Origin: Cyprinodon diabolis
Lineage: Eukaryota; Chordata; Actinopteri; Cyprinodontiformes; Cyprinodontidae
Reading direction: 5' to 3'
Assembly (NCBI GenBank): GCA_030533445.1
Contig: CM060076.1
Coordinates: forward strand, 3,600,501 to 3,664,500
Length of the DNA stretch: 64,000 bases
The notes below the pieces were generated by a model that ran no database searches, was not told the origin of the DNA, and saw only the letters and a list, made by a program, of their open reading frames with translations. The first letter of the stretch is position 1; each line of letters starts with the position of its first letter. Positions 15,201 through 24,786 of this stretch are shown piece after piece. Made by a program: the position numbers and the translations under genes.

Positions 15201-18200
15201 AGGTTTAAATAGGCTGAACTTTGACCTCGGTATGCAGAGACATGTTTCTGCACAGTAAACATACCTTTATGTACAATTAGAGTATCATGCACTTTCTTTT
15301 TTATTTTTCTTTCTATAGTTTATTCTCCGCCTTTATATCATCTTTCACCGGAAAAGGAAGAGCTTCCTGCTTGAGTGAGGCTCTAAAATAGGGAGCAGAA
15401 AATTGTGGCGTTTAGTCGACTCCCTGCAGGGTTCAGTGCTGAGTTCAGCTCATGCTGTGTTCAGTGTTAAAGAGGACTGACTGAACCAAACCAACTAATC
15501 ACTGAAAAATTATCTAGAAATAAGTAAAAATTTCTATAATTAAAGGTATAGAGGATGATCTTTTATTTCCGGGTGGATCATCTAAATAACTGGTCCTCCT
15601 AATTGTCAATCATTTTGGTGATATATTCACGTAAAGTTGTCCTACGTGCTCGTCCCGTTAGCTATTTTTCAGCCAGTCGTGGAAGCTCACCTTTCTCAAC
15701 GAGGTTCTTTGAAAATGGCCGAGTGTCGTAAGAGAAAAAGTGTCTTGGAAGTGTATGAGAAGAAAAGAAAATCTGTCCGAAGGGTAAGTTGACTAAATAG
15801 TCGCCGCCCTATATAGTGATTGAGGGATTTAGCGGTTAGAGCGCATGTTTGGGCACAGTAAACTTGTATAAGCTATGAGAACAGCAAATATTTAAACAGA
15901 GTGTGCACGAGGAGAAATGGGCTCATGCACGCTCTCACACGCACTTTTTTTTTTGTGGAGAGGGCGGGTCATTTAAAAAATTAATGAAAATCCTCCACAA
16001 TACAGTAAAGTGTATTTGCTCTTAATTTGAGCAGCTAAATAAGATGAACAGTCAGTGGAATGAGTATTTTTACTCTTAAATAATGCTAATTAGACATTAT
16101 GCACTTGGAATAAGATAATAAAATAGTTTTTTCTTATTTTAAATGTAAATTGTCTTGTTCCATTGACACTGTCTCACTTGCCTCCTAAATTCAAGAAAAA
16201 AATGCACAAATTTTACGAAAAAATGTCTTATTTAGATTAAAAATGTTTGCAGTGAAGCTCTATCATTACACAATCAGAAATATCTCATCTATATATTGTT
16301 TGATCCTATCTGTGTTACTCTGTGGTTTTGTGAAGGATCATAATAAAAATAAACAATTAACCTAAATACAGTTATATTAATTTAAGCATTTCTGCAAAGA
16401 CCAAAAACAAATTTTAAAAACAATGGTTGAAACAACTTACGGGAGAGGATTAGTGCCACTGAAAAAAAAAAGTAACTGATTTTTTAATTTTATTTCAGTT
16501 TAATGTGGGAAAAAAGTCAGAATTCTGACTTTAATCTCAGAATACAGACTTTTTTTCTCAGAATTCTGACTTTTTTCTCAAAATTCTGACTTTAATCTCA
16601 GAATTTTGGATCTTAAAACAGACATGGCTATGGCTTGATGCTAAAATTTTTATTATCTGTCAGAATTCTGAGATTAAAGTCAGAATTCTGAGAGACAAGT
16701 CAGAATTCTGAGAAAAAAGTTTGAATTCTGAGATTAAAGTCAGAATTCTGAGATTAAAGTCAGAATTCTGTGTTAAACTGAAATAAAATAAAAAAATCAG
16801 TTAACATTTTTTTTTTTTTCAGTGGCCCTAATCCTCTTCCATAACACCTAGATGTGTTGCTGGACGCTTTACACACTGCAAAGAAATGTAAATCTAAATC
16901 AATTTTTTCTTAAAATAAGTAAAAAAGCTGAAGATTCTCAGTCATCAGGGTCATAGTAATTACCAAAACAGTAAAAAACAATCCACTGGACTTTGTTTTC
17001 AAATTTGAAGATGTTTTGCTTCCCATCCTGGAAGCCTTTTCAATTGAATTGAAAAAGCTTCAAACTTGGAAAAAAGTCCAGTGGATTGTGTTATAATTTT
17101 TTGGGAAATCGTGTGATTGGTTACTATGGCGCCATAAGTTGCATTTACACTGACCATTATATTATGTGAACTGTTGTTGCAAAAATCAATGGGAAACATG
17201 CCAATTTTGAACAAAGTCGTTTTTCAATGAATATTTTGGTGCCATGATCAGGTGTTTGTCTGTATTGAAGTTGGTAAATTTTATAACAATAACCAATAAA
17301 AGCTTCTGTATCTACAGATGCTTTAGGTTCGCTCTGTAGTTTAAAGATCCAGTACCTGTTGTGGTTCTATGATCCTCTTTAACTCTGGTTTTCCTGCATT
17401 TGATGAAAACAACAGCCAGAACAACCAGCGACACCAGAACACCGATCACTGCACCAAGGAGGATGTTGATGATGTTGGTGTTTTTGGGAGGAACTGCTTC
17501 TGGGATTCAAAGATGATAAAAGATGCAATGACCATGGTTAAAAACCCATAAAGCATACTCAAGTATAAACCAGTACTGCTACGCTTCAACATGCATGGAA
17601 GAGATTTAATGACAGATTTTAATTCAACCTTTACCTGATAAAGATGACATCATACCTTCCAGCTGGTAGTGAGCTTCTATCTTCACTGTGTTTCCATCAA
17701 CAAACTGGCAGCTGTATCTTCTGTTGCTGCTTCTCTGAAGCTTCACAGTGAGATAAGAATCACAGCCAGTCTGTCTAAACTGGTACCCAACACCTTCACC
17801 AGTCAGATTAGTTCCTGTATCATCCACCCAGAGGAGGCTGTTCTCTGGACAAGAACCCAATGAGATATATCTGACCAGAGAACAGAGTAATGTGACATCT
17901 CCATCCTTTGTTGGATCATCAGCTGGTGAAGATGGAGAGACTGAAAGAAACATGAAAATGTCTGAAAGTTGGAGACAAAACTTTATCTGTAATCATTTAA
18001 AAAACGCAATAAGTCTTTAAATGTTGTCTCCATGTTTCTTGGTTATTGATGCACTAATGTTGCAGATCTGAGCAGGTATTTATCAGCATGATGGAAAAAA
18101 AGAAAACTTTCCAAACGAAAGTAAATGATGCAGTGGTTTGATCAAAGCATTTAACCACACAATACAAGAGAAACTAATAGAATCTAAACAGCCCCACAGC

Positions 18201-21200
18201 AGCTGAGCACAGCGTTCATTCTGATGAGGTCACTTCCTGATGTCAGGCTCCTCAAAGCTTGGCCCCGCCTTTAGCTCAAACAGGAAGCAGCCGAAACCCA
18301 ACAAAGAAAACTCAACAAAAACACAGTTGGAGGCAGAAATAAGATTTAAAAACCACATTGAGTTTGATTTGATCATTGTTTGGTATAAAAACAATCATCC
18401 ATGAAACAAATGAACCTTTTAAATCTCAGATCTTTGACTGTAAAGTCAAACTAAGTGTGTGGACTGATGTGTGGTTGAAGCATCACACAGAGCTGAATAA
18501 ATGATTGGTTCACACTCTGATAGAACAACATTTGAACTTCGGACTGCATCAGATATTCATCAGAACTGTTGATGTCAGAAACATCTGTCCAACACAAGTA
18601 TTTCACAATGTTAATGAGAAGGAAAGAGTCTGACAGCATCAGATCATTCAGGTCTACATACTCACTGGTCAGAACGTTCAGAATCACACGGCCATCATAG
18701 GTGGATCCTGGACCATATCGACAGAAATAAATTCCAGCATCTTCAGCAGTGATGTTGTTGATGATCAGAGAGCAGTTACTGTCCACATTTAACCTGGCAG
18801 CTCGAGATAAACTCTGAACTTTTCCATCCTTAACCTGCTGCTGATTATTATGGGACGAATCTCTGCTGTAAAACCAGTTAATATTGTAGCAGTTTGTAGA
18901 ATTGCTACAACGTAGAACGGCATCATCTCCAGATCTATGATAGAGATAAAGATCTCCTCCTTCAGTTCCTGCAGCAGAGACAAAGATATATATAAATTAT
19001 AAATTCAACCATAATGCTGACATTAGAAATATTTAGCCAATAATTTAATTTTACACAATCTTTGAATTATTGAATTATTGATATATTTTTGAATTGACTC
19101 AAAACCTTTTAAAAATCTATGTAAGACATTTTAATGTGAAAAATTATTTACATTTTCATTCCTGTCAGGTTAGACACCGGAGACAAAAAAACATAGAATT
19201 CTCCTTTTCTGTATATATTTGGTTAAAACCTGATTGACCAATACATTCTAATGAGATTATCCTGCAGATACTAGATTTTAATTCTCATATCTCAATAAAA
19301 TATCTCAGTAAACCAAAGTGACCTTTAATTCTTTCATGCTTAGTCGTCTCTGAAGTTGGCAGCTATTTAAAAGCCATTTTTTTTGTATATCATAGGTTTT
19401 TATTCTACATATCATTTGACACAAACTGCCATCTTATGGCCATCAACTATGAGGGTATCAACATTTTCTCAAATTCAAAATGGTCGACAGACAACAAATC
19501 AACTTGAACAACTCAGATATTTTTCTTGTTAACTGTAATACAGTAGAAAACCTTTGCAGGTAAAACACATTGGTTGCATCTAGGAACAACCGTGAAGAAT
19601 ATGAATGATTTATTTTACATATAAAAACTTTATTTAGGAAGAAAATCCTAATTGGTCACATGTCAACTAAATTGAACATCATGCATCAGCAGTTCATTCT
19701 GTTGTTCTGGAATATGCACCATCTGCAGAATCTCTTTTTACAGCAAATAATGGTGGTTGTGCTGGTGAATATTCTCAGTCATCCAGGTCAAATTCATTAC
19801 AAAAAAGGTACAAAAAAACTATCTACTGGCCTTTTTTTAAGACATTTCGCTTCCCATCCTGGAAGCTTTTCCAATTTAAAATGTCAGAACTAGCGTTGAG
19901 TTTCAGGCTTTATACACTGGACCAAAAACAAAGCCTTGTTTTTGTTTAGAAAACATGCAAATTAAGCCGGACGAACGGGTCGGCCCCTTAGGGGTGGGTG
20001 TCATCTGGGTTCTTTGTTAGCATGCAATACCTGATACCTGTCCATGTCTCTGAAAGGGGGGTCGCTAGAGGGAATTGTTTGCCTGGCTGAACTGGCGAGT
20101 TGTTTCGTTTCCCTGTAAGGGGGTGGAGGTAGCGATGATAGTGGGAACCAGAAGGGAAGTCCCGAGGGGCAACTGCCTACAAGGGGACATAACAATCCTC
20201 ATTTAACCGTAGGAATCAACTCTATCGCTGCAGTGTAGGTTTTTGAAAGATGAAACCTGAGTCCCCCCCCTCTGTTTAAGGATGTTTTTTTTTTCTTAAC
20301 AGAGATGCTTTCTTCACGCCCCTCAACCACCTGTCTTCTTTGTCCAAAATGTCAACATTCTGGTCCTCCAAAGAATGTCCTTTGTCCATAAGGTCAAAAG
20401 CCTTCCAGCCAGTGGACTTCTCATGGGCATGCATGTTTTTTTCACTCTGACTCCACCCTTTCATTGAATTACAGGGTCTGACCAGGAAATGACGCTTCTC
20501 TTTAGATCTCAATGTCCACAAATCATGACAGAAAGAAGATTTTAGATGTTTAAAAAGAAATTGTAGGGGACTAGCCCAGACCCGGCGGCATGGGCAGGCA
20601 TTGTGGGGCCGTGCCCGCCCTGGACTGGCAGCCGTCTTTTTTTTTTTTTTACTCAGCGTAGCCAGCTTTCTATTATTCCTCTCTCACTCTGTCAATCATA
20701 CAATTCAACCAATCAAACACAAAGACTCTGATTCAAACTAGGAGTTAACTTTTGAGTTATTTGAATGGCCACAGCACCACACTATTGTTTATTTTTTATA
20801 TTTTGTGGATCTTTGACTATATAATCTGGACCTAATTGTACCTAAAATTTTATCAAAAACAATGTTCAATAAATGTTTTTCAACAAAATACAGATGTAAC
20901 ACGTATCCAGTTTCTGAATGATTGTAAAAAATCTTGTTTCTACCAGCAGCTGGGGGAGACATTAGAACACGGTTCAGAAAACCTGTCAGGACACATTTTT
21001 TTCTAACACTAAGAATCAAAGAAATGCTGATTTCTAATTCAGCAAATTATTCTTAAAAGATTTTAAAATAATTTTAATAAATGTTTTTATAAAGATTTGA
21101 GATTTCTTTTACCTAATGAATGGTCACAAAGCTAGTGTTAAGCTTGAAGTAAATCAAAGTTTTGCTGAAAAAGTGTGACCCCCCAAAAAATGGAATGCCC

Positions 21201-22707
21201 CCCCTTTAATTTCTTTCTGCAGCCGGGTCTGGACTAGCCAAGGACCAGTAAAGGACCCATCAAGGGAAGTGGGGAAAATTTTGAATGTTTTTTACTGTAG
21301 ATGTACCGCAGAGTCTTTTCTGGAGAGAGTGGTTATGTTAAATCTTACTGTAGTATATAAATTAGGACGTTATGAAGAAAAGCAATTTGTTGTTGCAATT
21401 ACAGCAGTAGCCATTCAGAATTTCCCCACTTTCCTTGATGGGCCCTTGGCTAGTTGCCTACAATTCATTTTTAAACGTCTAAAATTTTCTTCTTTTTATG
21501 ATTTGTGGACATTAAGACCTAAAAAAAAGTGTCATCTCCTGGTCAGACCCTGTAATTCAATGAAAGGGCGGAGTCAGAGTAAAAATATATATGCAATAGG
21601 GGGTCACTCCAGTGGCTGGAAGTTGAAGGGGATTTTGCTGCCATTTGGCTGGCTTTTGACTGGGAAGAGTAATTTTGAATGGCTGCTACTGTATGTCTAT
21701 AGTGGCACAATTGTCCATTAACTCAAGTGAGGATAAATCTAGTGATAGTAATGATGACTGACTGCGATAAAGAGAGGCTCTGGTAATTGCTTGATTTTTA
21801 CTGAGAATTGAATTAAATAAATAAAAAATGTGTTCATGTGGATCACGTTTCCCACACCTGTGTCGTGTCATTACATCAACTAATCAACTAACTCATGCAA
21901 CACATCCATCCATTTTGTTAGGACTCCTGTCTGTGTGGGTTGCGTTTTTGTTTGTCTTCCCTCCACCACCAGGCGGCGCCTGGTTCTGGTTGGCCTTCTC
22001 ACACACCTGTGGATTATTACCTCATTAACGGAGTGCTCTTAAACTGCTGACTGCCACTACCTTGACGCCAGAGTGTTTGCCAGTTTTGAGTACTCTAGCC
22101 AAGCTGAGTTTTACTGAGTCAAACTGAGTTTTTGTCTACCTGAGTTTTAACCTTGTTGTTTTTGTCTTTGCCTCTCGGCAGGAAGTCATCCTGCTAACTG
22201 GATGTTTTGGACCTTCTCTCCCTGGAAGGATCATCTGAGCTTCAAACTGAGCTGGGGATTCAAACTGGAGGTTTGGATCTTCCTTCTTACAAGGGATCGT
22301 TTAAGCTTCACCATAGATGGGAAGTAACGAAGTACAAATACTTCAGTGTTGCAGATTTATAAATATCTCTAAGAGCACGCCATAAATGAGAAGTAGTAGA
22401 ATGAAAGGAGTGATGAATGCAAAAATGGATATCTATGTTTTCAGTAAACCAGTCAAAATATTTCAAAATGTGTTTATATTTTTAGCTCACAGCCTTTTAA
22501 TCAAAAAATCCTGAAACAGTGTTCACCGCCTGAGTGGAAAAGTGATAAACTGTTTGAATAAATTTATTTTTACAGAAAAAAAAATCCACACTATTTTTCA
22601 TACTCTAAGAGAAAGAAAAATGGCCAAACTTTATACTATATTAAAAAGCAAACGAATTTACCTTCGAACTGAAGAACGACGATCAGAATCAGCTCCAAAC
22701 CCAACAT
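12180..22707 (-). CDS. Inhibitory-type Ig-superfamily receptor gene B (complete)
   Basis: Seven exons join in frame to 996 nt (331 residues): leader 22662-22707, V1 18666-18968, D2 17656-17940, transmembrane 17356-17499, tail 14683-14717, 12634-12705 and 12180-12290 (TAA). Phases are 1,1,1,1,0,0 with GT/AG borders throughout. The order is signal peptide, V-type Ig, second Ig, a hydrophobic helix (ILLGAVIGVLVSLVVLAVVF) without charged residues and about 85 cytoplasmic residues. The tail holds NPTYATV and VTYSVV. The latter fits the ITIM pattern V-x-Y-x-x-V and would recruit SH2 phosphatases when phosphorylated; a third tyrosine sits in NSLYSNA. This predicts an inhibitory leukocyte surface receptor. 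The 3.7-kb first intron holds a Penelope-like fragment, a foldback element and a truncated LTR. The family has no name I can give with certainty; NITR-like and CD300-like receptors have a similar plan. Confidence 0.8.
12634..12705 (-). CDS. Gene B tail exon with NPTYATV motif
   Basis: Acceptor TTGTTTTCAG, donor GTAAGAG, 24 codons, phase 0 to 0. The motif YATV is ITIM-like, but the -2 position is proline, so it is weaker than the motif in the next exon. Confidence 0.75.
13610..13960 (-). mobile_element. Penelope-like element 3' fragment
   Basis: Matches 19800-20170 and the reverse complement of 56690-56990: AGGAAGCTTTTTCAATTC, then CTGTCTATGTCTCTGAAAGG and CCTGTAAGGGGGTGG in the same order. 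It lies in a gene B intron. Confidence 0.65.
14683..14717 (-). CDS. Gene B tail exon, 35 nt
   Basis: Acceptor TTATTTATTTAG, donor GTGAGT; encodes ESQDSTHESRRH and moves the frame from phase 1 to phase 0. It was found by phase and position, not by similarity. Confidence 0.65.
15542..16009. mobile_element. MITE family M, copy 2
   Basis: Opens TAAAGGTATAGAGGATGATC and closes AAAATCCTCCACAATACAG. Compared with the copy at 59904 it carries about 170 extra bases, roughly 15660-15840. Confidence 0.65.
15715..15783 (+). other. First-exon-like ORF inside MITE copy 2
   Basis: A 23-codon frame from ATGGCC (good Kozak context GAAAATGG) ends exactly at AGG|GTAAGT, a strong donor. The peptide is rich in lysine and arginine (MAECRKRKS...). 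It lies in the insertion that other copies lack. It may be a captured or lost-host first exon; no partner exon was found. Confidence 0.35.
16050..16260. mobile_element. MITE family K, partial copy
   Basis: Shares GAATGAGTATTTTTACTCTTA, CTTGTTCCATTGACA and the ...TTTGCAGTG end with copies at 38.1, 38.4 and 40.3 kb. Confidence 0.7.
16444..16837. mobile_element. Hairpin element with TCAGAATTCTGA minisatellite, copy 1
   Basis: Terminal inverted repeats AGAGGATTAGTGCCACTG / CAGTGGCCCTAATCCTCT flank an interior of repeated GTCAGAATTCTGAGATTAAA units in both orientations. The second copy is at 48854-49293. Confidence 0.85.
16925..17100. mobile_element. Penelope-like element end fragment
   Basis: GAAGATTCTCAGTCATCAGG...GATGTTTTGCTTCCCATCC...TCCAGTGGATTG, the common end text of this family, partly repeated in inverse orientation. 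Confidence 0.6.
17356..17499 (-). CDS. Gene B transmembrane exon
   Basis: 144 nt, phase 1 to 1, acceptor TGAATCCCAG, donor GTACTG. About 24 hydrophobic residues are followed by KCRKTRVKEDHR, a stop-transfer basic cluster. Unlike the exons at 7.75 and 28.79 kb it has no charged residue in the membrane. Confidence 0.8.
17656..17940 (-). CDS. Gene B second Ig domain (D2)
   Basis: 285 nt; PTKDGDVTLLCSL...LLWVDDTGTNLTGEGVGYQF...DSYLTV...RRYSCQFVDGNTVKIEAHY. Nearly identical to D2' of gene C (34063-34344). Confidence 0.85.
18015..18400. repeat. Duplicated intronic segment, partner of 865-1250
   Basis: See the gene A copy; the pair marks the A/B duplication. Confidence 0.8.
18666..18968 (-). CDS. 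Gene B V-type Ig domain (V1)
   Basis: 303 nt, acceptor CTGCTGCAG, donor GTGAGTATG. LYLYHRSGDDAVLRC, INWFYSRD and CSLIINNITAEDAGIYFC give the V-set cysteines and tryptophan. Confidence 0.85.
19765..20404 (-). mobile_element. Penelope-like element 3' fragment with GIY-YIG end
   Basis: Minus-strand pieces read LMDKGHSLEDQNVDILDKED and GVKKASLLRKKK (20280-20400), then FHLSKTYTAAIEL. The end text (CTTCCCATCCTGGAAGCTTT) reaches 19765. It is cut on its 5' side by the foldback element at 20402. Confidence 0.7.
20402..21627. mobile_element. Foldback DNA element with about 160-bp inverted arms
   Basis: 20405-20575 is the inverse of about 21455-21627, with CTTCCAGCCAGTGGA at one end and TCCAGTGGCTGGAAG at the other, and blocks such as CAGACCCTGTAATTCAATGA inside both arms. 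A second inner inverted repeat lies at 21232-21282/21417-21466 (CAAGG.AAGTGGGGAAA). No transposase is visible. Confidence 0.75.
21916..22312 (+). mobile_element. Truncated LTR, same family as 27582-28321
   Basis: Starts TGTTAGGACTCCTGTC and follows the first half of the intact copy (CTGGTT.CGGT...GCCTCTCGGCAGGAAGTCATCCTGC). It stops before the polyadenylation region. Confidence 0.7.
22662..22707 (-). CDS. Gene B leader exon
   Basis: 46 nt encoding MLGLELILIVVLQFE; donor GTAAATTCG. The upstream sequence has a GAAGAGGAAATAAG motif shared with the other leaders. Confidence 0.8.
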
Positions 22708-22924
22708 CTCCTGTCCTTCTATCAGCCGCTGAGAACTGAGAGACGTTTCTCTGCTGCAGATCTAACAGTACTGATCTTATTTCCTCTTCCTGGTTAAATT
22801 AATGGGTGGTATAAACGTCTCACCAACACCCACTGCCTCTTCTGTACTATTTAGTTCTAAACACTTGAGATTTTTTAAAGAAATGGACAGAAAACCAAAA
22901 ATAGAAGCAACTAGTAGCACAAGT

Positions 22925-23707
22925 TGAAGGACTTTTGAAAGACGGAACACAATCATTCTCAGATCTGTGATAGAGATTAAGATCTCATCCTCTGGTTCCT
23001 GCAGCAGAGACGTTTTACACACTTCATCCTTTAAAAATACAATCAGGAAGCTGGAATTAGAAATGTACAGTCATTTATATAACATCATGTTTGGATGATT
23101 TCCAGAAAATTTTATTTCCAGTTTAATGCATTTATTAAAGTCTGTTTAAGACATTTTCGTATCAACAGTTTATCACATTTTGACACAAAAAATTGATATC
23201 AATCCAACTTCCATCACGCTTATCTCCAGCTGTCTACGGGCGAGAGGCAGGGTGCACCCTGGATAAATCACCAGTCCATCTCAGGGCAACACAGAGACAA
23301 ACAGGACAAACAACCATTCACACATAAGGAGAATTTAGAGAAGCCAATTAACCTAACAGTCATGTTTTTGGACAGTGGGAGGAAGCCAGAGTACCCGGAG
23401 AGAATCCACGCATGCTCAGGGAGAACATGCAAACTCCATGAAGAAGGACCCCGGGCTGGGATTTGAACACGGAACCTTCCTTCTGCAGTGCTGCCCACTG
23501 TTCCACTGAGCAGCCAATGAAGGAAGGGTGGGGAATCATATATTAATCCACATTTTTGGAACACTAATACATGCTGCACAGATTAAATCTTGCAAATACT
23601 GGTAGTTATTTCTTGACATCTCAATAAAGCCTTTAAAATTTCTTGCCTTTATTTCAAAGGGGAAAAATAGTCTTGATAACAATCAGAATCAGTTCCAAAC
23701 CAAACAT
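22925..23707 (-). pseudogene. Dead leader plus V1 remnant of a further Ig receptor copy
   Basis: 23668-23707 matches the leader exon (ATGTTTGGTTTGGAACTGAT...) but loses the donor and the end of the signal peptide. 22925-22998, after CTGCTGCAG, follows the start of V1 for about 70 nt with a stop in the normal frame and no second half. A LINE tail sits between them. Confidence 0.7.
23205..23515. mobile_element. L2/Maui-type LINE 3' tail fragment
   Basis: CAGGGTGCACCCTGGATAAA, AGTCCATCTCAGGGCAACAC and the GGGATTTGAACACGGAACC block are the well-known conserved 3' end of fish L2-like LINEs. It has no open frame. Confidence 0.6.
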
Positions 23708-24007
23708 CTCCTGTCCTTCTATCATCTGCTGAACACTGAGAGACGTTTCTCTGCTGCAGATCTAAAAGTACTGATGTTATTTCCTCTTTGACGCTGAATT
23801 AATGGATGGAAACAACTTTGCACCAACACCTCGCACGTCTTCTTTTCACATTTCACAGCACTTGACTGTTTTTAGAAACTGAAAGAAAATCACAAATAGA
23901 AGGACCTAGTTGCACAAATGTTGTTTGAAACAAACTTTAAAAATACATTTAATTAATTTAATTTCTAAGAATCAGATCAACTAAAATGATCCATGTTTTG
24001 CCTTAGC

Positions 24008-24170
24008 AAAGAGGAAGTGTGATGTATTCTAATGAGCGGCAGTCAGTCCACTAACACCCAGCAGCTCTGAGACTCTGCAGACAGAGCAGTTAAACCGAGT
24101 CAGAACAGAATCCAAGCAGGTCAAAGTGGACCCCTTACAGCAGAGGAGTCAGACTCAGACCCACAGACCA
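24008..24170 (-). promoter_or_regulatory. Duplicated upstream block with PU.1-type site (dead copy)
   Basis: AAAGAGGAAGTG at 24008-24019 is a consensus PU.1 site. The following 140 bp recur at 41298-41440 upstream of gene C's leader. Binding is inferred from sequence only. Confidence 0.45.
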
Positions 24171-24732
24171 AATGTGATCAATGAGATCAATCCAAATGTC
24201 TACTAGAGCTGACCCACTGGTAGACAGACCATTCACTGCTTATACTACAACTCCCAGAATGCACTGCTGGTGAGTTGAGCCGATGCTACAACCAATCAAA
24301 TCAGTAGAAGAAGAGATACCAGCCATCTGGGTTGGACCAGAGAGCATCAGTGTAGATCAGAGAGCAGCAAACTGAGCTTTAATGATTGTTTTCTTTATTC
24401 TCTGTTCTTCCTGATCAAAGGAAGAAACTGAATGGTTGGATTTTATAGGAGGAAGTTATTTATTTATGTTTATTAGTAACAAAAGGATTTGTTGTTTTAG
24501 AAACAAAATCATGGACAGTTTTAAGCAAAAATTTGATCGTTGATGTGACTCTGTCTGCCTGTCTGCCTCCAGATTTTAGTCTGAGAACAAATCCAGAGAT
24601 TCAGTTTTTTTTTCCTTCATAAATAATAAGAAAACAAGGGAAAAAATGGAGGTTATTTATAAGGAAATACAATAAGATAGTGTACAAAATATAATAAAGT
24701 GTTTAGTATAAACTGTATTGATGTGTTGAAGG

Positions 24733-24786
24733 TCAGCTGATTGTGGCAGCAGCAGAACGTTCTCCATCGTCTCCAGCATCAAGAAC
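24733..24786 (-). CDS. Gene C last exon
   Basis: Acceptor CTTACAG; open frame VLDAGDDGERSAAATIS then TGA, homologous to 6475-6552 with an internal 24-nt difference. Read in another phase it stops after three codons. Confidence 0.6.
   Translation of the reverse strand, partial: VLDAGDDGERSAAATIS

Noticed and set aside
21269..21721. 150-codon plus-strand frame
   Set aside because: It runs through the right arm of the foldback element and has no protein-like motif.
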